Assembly: GCA_028571685.1 (NCBI GenBank)
Contig: CM053158.1
Span: 52,544,001 to 52,608,000, forward strand
DNA from: Heterohyrax brucei
Taxonomy: Eukaryota; Chordata; Mammalia; Hyracoidea; Procaviidae
DNA length: 64,000 nucleotides
Direction: 5' to 3'
Under the pieces are notes generated by a model. That model worked only from the letters and a program-made list of their open reading frames with translations, was not told the origin of the DNA and did not search any database. This document shows, piece after piece, positions 54,961 to 64,000 of the stretch. Positions within the stretch are counted from its first letter, which is position 1; the number at the start of each line of letters is the position of its first letter. The translations under genes were made by a program, and so were the position numbers.

Positions 54961-56733
54961 AGTTCTCTTAAGTACGTTGCTATTAGGAATTCTGTAAAGC
55001 AGGTAAAAAGTCTCCCGTAGTTACTCTCCATGACTGTACAACAGAGGTTCTAGAGATGGGCTTTCCGGCAGGAAATGAGTAAGGTTTGGTGGCCTTTGGG
55101 AATGTTAGCCCTGGCTGAGTGAGATGGAAGCCCCATCTCTGTCTTCCTTTGGGCAGGTGCTGAGCTCTGAGAGGCCTCAACCAAGGATTCTCTATGGCAA
55201 TACAAAGGAAAACTCACCTAGGAAACTGAGACAATTCTCATATAATATTAGGACATTCTAGGAAAATCTGGTTCCATTTTGTAGCAACTTTACCTGAGAT
55301 AAGGTATAGAAGCCTCCAAGGTCCTCTGTGTACCAGTGGTACCCAAGCATCTCTCCACAAAATACCTGGGATAAAATGCATCTGATAACTTCATTCAGTG
55401 CAGTGGTATGTACCTGAATTCAAAAAACCATAGCCTAATTACAGCTGTTTGGCCTCTTCAGCACCAGCTTTCCGGAATCTCTGCTTTCATAAACAACACG
55501 TCCCTGAGGTTCCGGCTAACCTTAGCAGATGTGCGTGCACTTAGCGCTGAACCCGTAAACCTTTCACTTCATTTGCCGTACCTTTCTGGCCTCTGTTTAT
55601 TATTCCTTGAGAAAAATGAAAGCCTTCGATTTCCTGCCAAATCTCTTGCAGAGAAACCTGGCCTCTTTTTGAACTGTCCTTCTTCAGGCTCAAATATAAA
55701 ATTAGTTGGAACTCTCTCATAAAGAAATTTAAAATCAAGTCCAATTTACTAAACGTGCCTTAGACTATTAATTAAGTGAACAATTCTTTGTGAAGGGCTT
55801 ACTAAAGGAGATTCAAATAGGAAACGCACACTTTTAGCCAGCAGTGATAAGAGAAATTGTTAAGAAGGGCCAGCTGGCCATCAGCCAACACAGTAGAGAC
55901 TTGCAGAATCTTAGAGAATTCAGCAAGCTTTGAGAGATAATCCACACATCTTGCACTCATGCTCTCACAAGCAGCCATATTTATCATGTAGAGCACAGGT
56001 TATGCACTGGACAATCTTACCACATTAACTAGACTGATAAATAAAACCAGAGTCAAATGATTAACTTCCTATGAGATGTAATTTACATGGGGCCCACTTT
56101 GTCATGGAACCAGTGGGCTCTTAATTTTTAGGGAAGTGGTGGAAACTCTTCAGTCCATGATGACATTTATGGATCCTTTCTCCAGAAAGATGTGCCAGCT
56201 CTCCAGAAGTTGAATGCAGTTTAAAGGGTCCCTGGTGTCCAGTCCTGGACTCCAGTACTTGGGAGTCAATTTCTAATAGAGCACTTGGGAAACTAAATCA
56301 TAACTGAAAGTTTGTTTGGAAAGCAGATATTCAAATATTTAATGGTGTCAGACTAAGACAACATGGTATGTCTACTGCCACGTGCAGAGTAACTTTATTT
56401 TGGTGTAGGAAGCATCTCAGTCGTAGGGAGGCTTTTTCTGTTCTTGGTAAAACTGGGCAATGTCAACTCTGAACACCCAAATGCATTAGTTTTCTTTTTA
56501 AACTCTAGTTTTAGATCAAGAGCCATCCCAACTCTCCTTTTTCTGGTGGTCTCTTTCTTTAAATATGCTAAGACTCTTAAGCCTCACTGGTTGGGTGCTA
56601 TGTTGAGTCTTTCAGGGAACTGCTGCACCTCTGCTCTGATCTGTGTTGATCTTGCCTTTTATTCTCTTAGAGGACCATCTTATTTTTACTTCCAGCTTCT
56701 CCACGGAGAGTTTATAGGTGCTGTACCAGATCC
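54961..56733. other. Unique-looking sequence with a CpG-retaining block
   Basis: No repeat recognised. 55441-55640 keeps about eight CpGs (e.g. 'gatgtgcgtgcacttagcgc') in an otherwise CpG-poor area and overlaps a 104-codon open frame (55408-55722). No splice signals convince me. It could be a conserved regulatory element. Confidence 0.4.
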
Positions 56734-56909
56734 TGGAAACCCTGGTGGCACAGTAGTTACGGGCAGCAGCTGCTGACCAAAAGGTCGGCAGTTTAAATTC
56801 ACCAGGGACTCACTGGAAACTCTATGTGGCAGTTCTGCTCTGTCTTATAGGGTGGATATGAATCAGAATAGATGTGATGACAATTTTTTTTTTTTTTTAC
56901 TTTCTTTTA
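56734..56909 (+). repeat. AfroSINE, short form, with perfect 10-bp duplication
   Basis: Sense copy beginning 'tggaaaccctggtggcacag', with B-box region 'ggtcggcagtttaaattcac' and a T-rich tail. Flanked by 'taccagatcc' at 56724-56733 and 56910-56919. Confidence 0.95.
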
Positions 56910-56959
56910 TACCAGATCCCACGCATAACAACAATAGTAGGAAGCTCACATTCTTTTGT

Positions 56960-57175
56960 TTATTCTAAGTATTAGGTCCTCTGGCTAGGATTTGACAGCA
57001 TTGACTCACTTCACAGTTATAACACACTTAGCAGTAAGTACTAACTAACTTTTGTCATTGGCTTTATCTCAGCATTGAGGAGATAGGCCCAGAGAGTTCA
57101 GTTACATATACAAAGCCACAAAGCAGATGGCAGCGTTAAGTCACATCAGACAGCCTGCATCCCGTCCACTGTACC
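56960..57175 (+). repeat. MIR SINE fragment
   Basis: 'aggagataggcccagagagt', 'tatacaaagccacaaagcag', 'cagacagcctgcatcccgtc' follow the MIR 3' half. Confidence 0.6.
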
Positions 57176-57177
57176 AC

Positions 57178-57655
57178 GACTCTGTAAAGGGCCATTTAGC
57201 AAATGTTTTAAGGCTTTGCAGGCCATGCGGTCTCTCTCTGTTGCCACAGTAGCCCCCCACTTATGACACAGTTGAGTTACGGCGAAACTACACTTCTGCC
57301 CATCTTTTTTTTCTTTTTGGTACATCTTAATCATTAGTGATATATACTACAAACAGTTTTGCAATGAGCAATTTGCTGATCTTATCATTCTCAGATGTTT
57401 ACTCCCACATGTTCAAAGATTGGATTTATAAAGACACTCATAAACAAAGGCAATAATGATAAAAACTAAAACACAGTAACAAAGACAAATTTGTCTTACA
57501 TCAGAACCAATTTAGGAAGGAAGAGAATCACATCATAAGTCAGATATTGCCTATACACAAGTCTACCAATGCTGTGGGAAAAAAAAATCTATAAAGGCCA
57601 AATGTGGGCTTGACTGTGGCTTGCAGACCTTAGTTGGCTAATTCCTGTCAACAGC
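57178..57655. repeat. Old hAT-Charlie remnant with a second insert
   Basis: Left 'ctctgtaaagggccatttag' and 'aaggctttgcaggccatgcg', and right 'ccaaatgtgggcttgactgt' and 'cttgcagaccttagttggct', are the two ends of a common mammalian hAT repeat. The middle (about 57247-57560) carries opposed 'cttatgacac' and 'catcataagt' strings that may be the ends of a nested DNA transposon. Confidence 0.45.
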
Positions 57656-57659
57656 AATC

Positions 57660-58324
57660 TAAGCTCTAGAATATACTTCTAGCTCAGTGCCTCAGGACAT
57701 ACGCATGTCAGAGCATGAAACAGTCACACCTTGTACTTACACAGCATGAGGACATTTTAAAGCAAATTTGAGTCTTGTATTTAAGAAAACTGTATTATAG
57801 CTTTTATGGCCAAACAGCAATAAAATCACATATAAAAATTAATCTCAATTTCGCTCACTGCTGTCGGTGATTTTGTCTTAAATTATGTGAGTTTTGAATT
57901 CTGAAAAGTTTCAGAAACTTCCCTTGTCTTTACTTTCCGGAGATGCTGATTTTATTCAATATGGAACAAAGCACTCAAAGAAAATATTAGCAGCACTAAG
58001 AATTCTCCAACTTCCTGCCATGTCCTTGGCAAGGAAAGGAAGAAACTTCCAAATTAAATATTCTGATAACATGCTAGTTCCTGGGAACAACGATTTAGGT
58101 GATCACTGATACTAGGCACTGAAGAGCCAACAAGAGAAGTTAAGGCTGGACTTACAGTCTCTGGGGCAGTGAATAAGGAGCTCAGGAGTCTTCCCTTCCA
58201 TCCTCACAAGCAAGAAGCTGAAGATCAACCGCTTTTCTTAGAGTCGTTAGAGTCGTCAGAGAACTGAGGTCAACAAGAAGACCACTGCCACAAAGCTGGA
58301 GACACATACATACCAATACAGAGA
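57660..58324. other. No recognised feature
   Basis: Unique-looking sequence. The open frame 57894-58109 is unsupported. Confidence 0.45.
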
Positions 58325-58385
58325 ATCACATATGGGGTCACCGGGAGTCAGAATCTACTCGATGGCCATCTAACAACCACAACCA
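58325..58385 (+). repeat. RTE/AfroSINE tail fragment
   Basis: 'catatggggtcaccgggagt' then 'cagaatctactcgatggcca' and 'tctaacaaccacaac' match the shared 3' end of RTE and AfroSINE; nothing of the body precedes it. Confidence 0.65.
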
Positions 58386-58451
58386 GCACTTACTGGGAGT
58401 GGAGACTGGTGCCACTTCTGCCCTGTTAAGTTGCCACCAACAGGCCCTGGT

Positions 58452-58613
58452 ATCAGGTAGAAATACTTTCAGAGTAATTGGCTAATTGCTAGAAGCTGTG
58501 TATGGACTAGCTTCGGAGACAAGAACTCCTAGATCAGGTAGAAATAGTTAAAGAGTAATTGGCTAACCACCGGAGACTGAGTGCGGACTAGCTTGAGAGA
58601 CAAGAATTCCTGC
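58452..58613 (+). repeat. Tandem duplication, two ~81-bp units
   Basis: 58452-58532 and 58533-58613 share 'atcaggtagaaata', 'agagtaattggctaa', 'ggactagctt' and 'gagacaagaa' in register, with about 80% identity by eye. The family of the duplicated sequence is unknown. Confidence 0.85.
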
Positions 58614-58989
58614 AGCCCCCCCCCCAGGGGGCCCCACGCATTAGTGAGTTTCACATTCCATTCAAGGAGCATCACCAAGTTTTTACTGTGAAGCTAGGAA
58701 AAAAAAAAAAAACAACAAAAAACAAAACCCAAACCACCTTGTCTTGCGTCTGGCATGGGGAAGGGCAAAATAGCAATCTTAATGGTAGTGCTCTGCTCTC
58801 AATCGTTTGCTCTCAAAGGAAACTGCAGCGGCTAGCCCAAGTGGGTTTTATTTGAGCGTAACTCACTGGTTAGTTACCATGGAGTCTATGAAAATCGGAG
58901 GAGGAGAAATCCCCAGCTCCACCCACCCAGTGCCCCACGTGAGGGAGGAGATTTTGCCAAACTCTTCCCTCCTCCTAGTCTTTGACAAA

Positions 58990-59150
58990 AAACAAACAAA
59001 ATATCTCATCGCCATCAGGTGGATTGTGACTCATAGTGACCCTATGGACACCGTGGAACTGCCGCGTAGGGTTTCCAAGTTGTGGCCGGTGGACTGAACA
59101 GCCAGCTTTTTGGTTAGCACTCTGAGCTCGTAACCGCTGTACAACCCGAG
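58990..59150 (-). repeat. AfroSINE, short form
   Basis: Antisense: 'gactcatagtgaccctatgg', 'gtagggtttccaagttgtgg', 'ggttagcactctgagctcgt'. The SINE's 5' end is decayed ('acaacccgag'). Confidence 0.8.
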
Positions 59151-59178
59151 GTCCACCTTGCTAGGTCCACCTTGGACA

Positions 59179-59350
59179 CACCAAAAACCAAACCAAACGC
59201 GTTGCTGTCAGGTTGACTCGGACTCCTGGTGAGCTTATAAGACAGAGTAGAACCGCCCCATAGATTTTCCGAGGAGTACCTGGTGGATTTCAGCTGCCAA
59301 CCTTTTAGTTAGCAGCCGTACCTCTTATTCACTATGCCAACAGAGTTTCC
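59179..59350 (-). repeat. AfroSINE, short form
   Basis: Antisense: 'ccaaaaaccaaaccaaacgc', 'gacagagtagaaccgcccca', 'taccttggtggattt'-like text, 'ttagcagccgtacctcttat'. It lies about 30 bp from the previous SINE. Confidence 0.85.
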
Positions 59351-59679
59351 CTAAGGGGGAAGGAAACAGCTGACTGCAGCTCTCTAGGCTCCTCATTTCA
59401 CTTAAAGGGTGTCTGAAAAAGTCTGTGTTTCTCCTTTACTTTTGAAGGATACATTTTCTGGGTACAGTGTTCTAGGCTGGTGGTTGTTTTCTTTCAACAC
59501 TTTAAATTTGCCTCCCCTCTTTCCTTGCTCTCATGATTTTTGAAGAGAAGTTTGATATAATTCTTGCCTTTGTTCCTTTATAGATAAGATGTTTTTCTCC
59601 GTTTTCTTTCCAAGATTTTATCTTCTGTTACGGTAGATTAAAACAAAAATCAAAAAACGAAACAAAACAAAAAAAAACA

Positions 59680-62060
59680 AGACCTATCTGTTGTATACAC
59701 AAAACTATTTTATCTATAAAGAAACTCATAAAAGTAAGGATGGACAAAGATATACCAGGCTAAGGCTAAATAAAAGAAGGCTGATGCAGCTGTATTAATT
59801 TCAGAAAAAGTAGATTTCAGAGTGAAGAAAATTATCAGGGATAAAGAGGGAAACTACATAGATATAAGGGCGAATTCTCCAAGAAGACATAACAGTTTTA
59901 GTGTGTATGCGCCTAACAAAAATAAAATAAAACAACAACAAAAGCACTGCAACACGTGAGGCAAAAACTGATAGAATTGCGAGGAGTAATAGACGATTCC
60001 ACTGTCATAAAGACTTCAGCATCCCTCTCTGTTACTGATGGATCCAGAAAGCAGAAAATCAGTAAGGATATAGTTAAACTGAACAACCTCATCAATCAAG
60101 TAGATCTAATTGACATTTATGGAATACTTGATCCAACAGCAGAAAAATACACATTCCTCTCAAGTTCACTTGGAACATTCACCAACATAGGCCATATACT
60201 GGGTCATAAAACATAACCCATTGAGTTAAAAAAAAGTAGAAATCATACAAAGCATGCTCTCAGACCACAATGGAATTAAACTAGAAATCAATAACAGAAA
60301 CAAAGCTGGAAAATCTCAGTATTGTTGGAGATTAAACAACACATGCACCAAACCAAACTTCTTGTTGTTGAGTTGGTTCTGACTCATAGTGGCCCTAAAG
60401 GTCAGAGCAGAACAGCCCCATATGGTTTTTAAGGAGTGCCTGCTGATCTTCTGGTTAACAGCCAGGCTGTTAACCATTGTGTACCAGGGCTCTTAAGCAA
60501 CATGCTACTATATAACACAGGGCTGAAGAAGAAGTCTCTAGGGAAATTTGAAATTAATAATGATAATTAAAAATGATAATGAAAATACAATTGCAAAATC
60601 TTTAGGATTCAGCAAAAGCAGTGCTTGGGGGAAATGTATAGCACTGAATGAACATATTAGAAAAGAGATCTGGAAATGAATAATATAAGCTGCCACCTTA
60701 GGATACTTGTAAAAAAATTAATTAAATCCAAAGTAAGCAGAAGGAAAGAAACAAGAAAAATTAAAGCAGAAATCAATTAGATTTAAACTAGGAAATTAAT
60801 AGAGAATATTAAGTGAAAAGCTGGGTTTTTTGTTTGTTTGTTTTTCGGGGAGGAAATCAATGAAATTGGCTAACCAAAAGAAAAATGAGAGAATGACTAA
60901 TTTTAGAAACAGAAGGGTGATCACTACAGTCATTCCATGGACATATAAAGGAATACTAAAAGAACCCCAGGTTCTTAAATTTGATAGATGCAGTGAACCA
61001 ATTCCTTGAAAGACACAGCTTACAACCACTCAAACAAGGAGAAAGAGATAATCTGAATAGGCCTGTATCTATTAGAGAAATTGCACCAACCACTCAAAAG
61101 CATTCACAACAGAAAGTTCCAAGTGCAGATGGTTTCACTAGTGAATTCTAGCAAAGATGTAAAGAGGAATTAACACTAGTATGTTCAAAACATAGAAGAG
61201 GGAGAAACATATCCCAATTCATTCTAAAAAGCCAGGAATAACATAATACTGAAGCCCGACAAAGACGTTACTGGAACGGAAACATACAGACCAATATCTC
61301 TTAATAACACAGATGCAAAAATCCTCAACAAAATACAAATCTAAGGTGCAAAAGTATGCAATTTCTAGAACATAACTGAGGTGAAAATGTAAGTGACCAT
61401 GGGTTTGGTAATAACTGTCTATAAACAATACTAAAAATGTATTTCATGAAAGAAAAAGTGGTAAATTGGACATCATTAAAATTAAAACCTTTTGCATTGT
61501 AAAAGACTTTTTTAAGAGTGAAAAAATAAGCCACTGATTAGGGGAAAATATTTGCAAACATACACCGAATAAAGCACTTGTATGCAAGGTATTTCTCAAA
61601 CTCAATAATAATAGAATAAACAACCTAGTTTACAAAATGGGTAAAATATCTGAACACCAACCTTTAAAGAAGATACATAGATGGCAAATAAGCATATGAG
61701 GAAATGTTCCACATCATAAGTTATTAGGGATTTACATATCAAAACAACAAAAGGATGCCACCACATATCCGTTGGAATGGCTGAAACAAACAACACAGAG
61801 ACCACTAAGTTCAGGGGAGGACCCAGAGCAACAAGTACCCTCTTTCATTGCTGGTGGGAATGCAAAATGACACAGCCACTTTGGAAGACAGTTTGGCAGA
61901 TTCTTACAAAGGTAAGAAAGAAAGTGAAAAAGCATGTCTACATCAAAATTTGTACACAAAGGTTTATAGCAGCTTTATTCATAATTGTCCAAATTGGAGG
62001 CAACCAGGCTGTCCTGCAACAGATGAATGGATAAACTGTGATGTATCCACACAATGGCGT
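59680..62060 (+). pseudogene. L1M ORF2 remnants
   Basis: Pieces of the L1 endonuclease/reverse transcriptase across frames. 59956-60216 reads 'TDGSRKQKISKDIVKLNNLI', 'QVDLIDIYGILDPTAEKYTF' and 'LGTFTNIGHILGHKT', matching the endonuclease C-terminal region. 61777-62034 reads 'LFHCWWECKMTQPLWKTVWQ', the Cys/His region. The polymerase core with its catalytic motif falls in the missing part near 61343. Many stops and frameshifts; inactive. Confidence 0.85.
60346..60495 (-). repeat. AfroSINE, short form, inside L1M
   Basis: Antisense: 'caccaaaccaaacttcttgt', 'tctgactcatagtggcccta', 'cagcagaacagcccca'-like text, 'accattgtgtaccagggctc'. Imperfect flanking 'caacacatgc' / 'caacatgct' suggests a worn duplication. 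Confidence 0.85.
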
Positions 62061-62988
62061 CTTAGACATGAGCTATCAAGCCACAAAAAGACATAGGGAA
62101 AACTTAAATGCATACAGCTAAGTGAAAGAAGGCAGTATGATAAAAGGAACATACTTATGATTCCAACCATGTCACATTCTGGAAAAGGCAGAACGATACA
62201 GACATTCAGATCAGTGAGTACCAAGGAGCCAGAGGAAAGTGGACGGGGTGAACAGTGCAGCACAGGACATTTTTTAGGCAGTGAAACTATTCTGTATGAT
62301 AATATAATGATGTACTCATACCACTAAGCATTTATCAAAACCCATAGAAGTGTACAACACAAAAACTGAACCTCAGTGTAAGCTATGGACGTTAGTTAAT
62401 AATAACGTATCAAAGCTGGTTTGTGGACGTGACAAGTGTACCACAGGACGGCAAGACGTTAGTGAGAGAAACGATGTGCAGGAGGAGCCTGTATGGGAAC
62501 TGCTTTCTGCACAATTTTTTGTAAACCTAAACTGCTCTTAAAAAAAAAAAAAAGAGCGGGAATACCCGTGTTCCACATCTGTCTTTTCACTGTTTGGCAA
62601 CCTTCTGCTAGCTTATGTTTGCGTGCAGAAGCTCATGTCTCATGACCTTACTCTCTACAACAGCAGAACGGGAAGTAGGCAGGAGAAGGGCAAAGCAACC
62701 AGAGAAGGTCAAGGTTGAGACACCTGGAGAAGGAGACCTGTGGGCTATCCTTGCGTTTCCTCAGAGGAAGGCCAGCACTGGGTGGGGTAGCCTTGGAACT
62801 ATCAAAATAACAGGTTGTCCTGCCCTAAACTGTTATGTAACTAGTTGAGTAGGTCAAGGAATATCAGCAGGAAAAGCTGGGCAATTAACTAGAGGAAACC
62901 TCTTCCTCAGTTTTTGTGCTATATTTATTCTGAGTTTTGAATATTTTGCTTAGGATAAACTTACTAATCCATCCCTTTCTTTTTCCAG

Positions 62989-63153
62989 TGCCTAAAATGA
63001 CTCTGTTTTACAAAGTGGTTAACTTCTTACTGTTGAGACAACTGTCCCAGCAATCAAGCCGGCCGCCTCTACCGTCACCACCGCTGAAAGCGACAGCCAG
63101 CCATGAAGGGACGTTGCCAATGTACCGAGCAGCGTTCTTAAAGTCTCCCCCAG
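62989..63153 (+). CDS. Candidate internal coding exon (unrecognised)
   Basis: Preceded by 'ttactaatcc' (62961-62970), close to a branch-point consensus. A pyrimidine tract 'ccctttctttttccag' follows, with AG at 62987-62988. It is followed by CAG|GTACTA with GT at 63154. The 165-bp interval has one open frame, phase 1 at both ends, starting 'PKMTLFYKVVNFLLLRQLSQ' and later 'GTLPMYRAAFLKSPP', about 54 residues. It keeps eight CpGs, unusual for this window, and no repeat matches it. I do not recognise the protein. No partner exon is visible and the donor is weak, so it could be chance. Confidence 0.3.
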
Positions 63154-63240
63154 GTACTATTCTTACCTCATTTTGCAGATAAAGGAACTGAGATGAGAGA
63201 GGTTACGTTTTTCAGATTTTCACAGATAGTACACCCATAC
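63154..63240 (+). repeat. MIR fragment
   Basis: 'ttacctcattttgcagataa' followed by 'aggaactgagatgagagagg' matches the MIR core, directly after the candidate exon. Confidence 0.6.
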
Positions 63241-64000
63241 AAAATTGAATTATGTAGAGTTAGGTACTTATCAGTGCTTCCCAAGCTGTTTGCAGTGTGG
63301 TACCCATCACTGTGGAGGAGACATTGGAGATTTCCTAGGTACAGCCCCAAACAAGCAGCCACAAGCAGAACATGTATTTGCAGTCTATTTTTACTTCTTT
63401 TGCTTATTTGTTTTTGTATTTTACATTCTATGTAGTATTGTAGCTGTATTTATTTTAATGTAAGAACAAGGTTGGGGTCGAGAGTAGCTGCAGTGTGTGC
63501 CACGTTTTCATCATGACTTTAAGTACTCCCAGAGACGTATCTTGAGGAACTTGAGGAACACAGTCCAAGTCACCACTTCTCGGAAAAGAAATAGCCAAAC
63601 TCAAAGGTCAAGTGGGTTCCAAGGAATATTCAGATTGCCCAGCCAAACAAACCCAAGCACTTCAATTATGTATTCATCAGTGATTTCATAACTGAAGGAA
63701 ACAACATTTTTTGTAGGGGTAGAACACTTTCCAGTCCAGCTCCCTTAGGAAGGTTATATCATCTGAATCCCCAAGTGACACATACAGACTCGTTTATTCG
63801 TTCCGCAAGCATTTCTCTGGCTCCAGCACAGTGGTGGTAGGCCCTATGGGCGTCCTGATGCAGAAGTCAGTTAAGCCTTCAAGGAATCTAAGGTTTAACA
63901 GGTTTTCGAATCATCAACAGACATCAGGATGTATTGGATAACATTGGATGGTTCTGGAAATATAATCTGGTCTTGAATTTTTTGTGATAAATACATATGG
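63241..64000. other. No recognised feature
   Basis: Unique-looking sequence to the end of the window. 'gtttattcgttccgcaagca' near 63792 resembles a decayed MIR/L2-type string, but I cannot assign it. Confidence 0.4.

Larger units (their letters stand above)
59415..62554 (+). mobile_element. Old L1M LINE with inverted 5' segment
   Basis: 59415-59635 reads as antisense L1 ORF1 C-terminal sequence ('tttacttttgaaggatacat', 'ctttccaagattttatcttc'). From about 59680 to 62554 the element is sense: ORF2 endonuclease, reverse transcriptase part, a gap near 61343, ORF2 C-terminus and 3'UTR. It ends in an A-run (62541-62554). An AfroSINE sits at 60346-60495. The divergence indicates a mammalian-wide L1M type, much older than the L1 at 10470. 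Confidence 0.85.

Overview
This is a window of mammalian nuclear DNA with no prokaryotic or viral genome features. The strongest clue to the organism is at least 21 copies of the tRNA-like AfroSINE family, several with perfect 10-12 bp target-site duplications, beside RTE (BovB-like) LINEs whose 3' end matches the SINE tail. AfroSINEs are confined to Afrotheria. Most copies lack a central block of about 45-50 bp that two copies (30664-30873, 54157-54340) keep. From memory of the AfroSINE literature, that deletion marks elephants, hyraxes and sea cows, so an elephant or close relative is the best guess. No complete host gene, tRNA or rRNA gene was found; the window reads as intergenic or deep intronic. 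The one possible host exon is at 62989-63153.

Layout. 1-10.4 kb: sparse old repeats (MIR, MER5, MER20), one MaLR-type LTR with a perfect 5-bp duplication (5741-6243), and an RTE copy with an inverted 5' part (8541-9850). 10.4-17.6 kb: a nearly full-length L1 on the minus strand (5'UTR, ORF1, ORF2, 3'UTR) with few disabling lesions. 17.7-20.6 kb: a pogo/Tigger DNA transposon with a decayed transposase gene. 20.7-32.2 kb: LTRs, L2, several SINEs, an old antisense L1, and a TA-flanked DNA transposon remnant next to an inverted repeat. 32.2-35.3 kb: a nearly full-length RTE LINE. 35.5-37 kb: an L1 3' end. 37-46 kb: mostly unique DNA with SINEs, another RTE 3' end, and a MER5 copy split by two LTR-like insertions. 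46.2-49.7 kb: an L1 inserted into an RTE, with a 10-bp duplication. 49.7-59 kb: mostly unique DNA with MIR, MER20 and SINEs. 59.4-62.6 kb: an old L1M element whose 5' part is inverted. 62.6-64 kb: mostly unique sequence with the candidate exon.

How the parts relate: L1 and RTE are autonomous retroposons. The AfroSINEs share their tail with RTE and were presumably copied by its machinery. Every transposon gene seen here is broken, so nothing in the window looks currently able to move unaided. The interest lies in how the elements inserted into, inverted and split one another.
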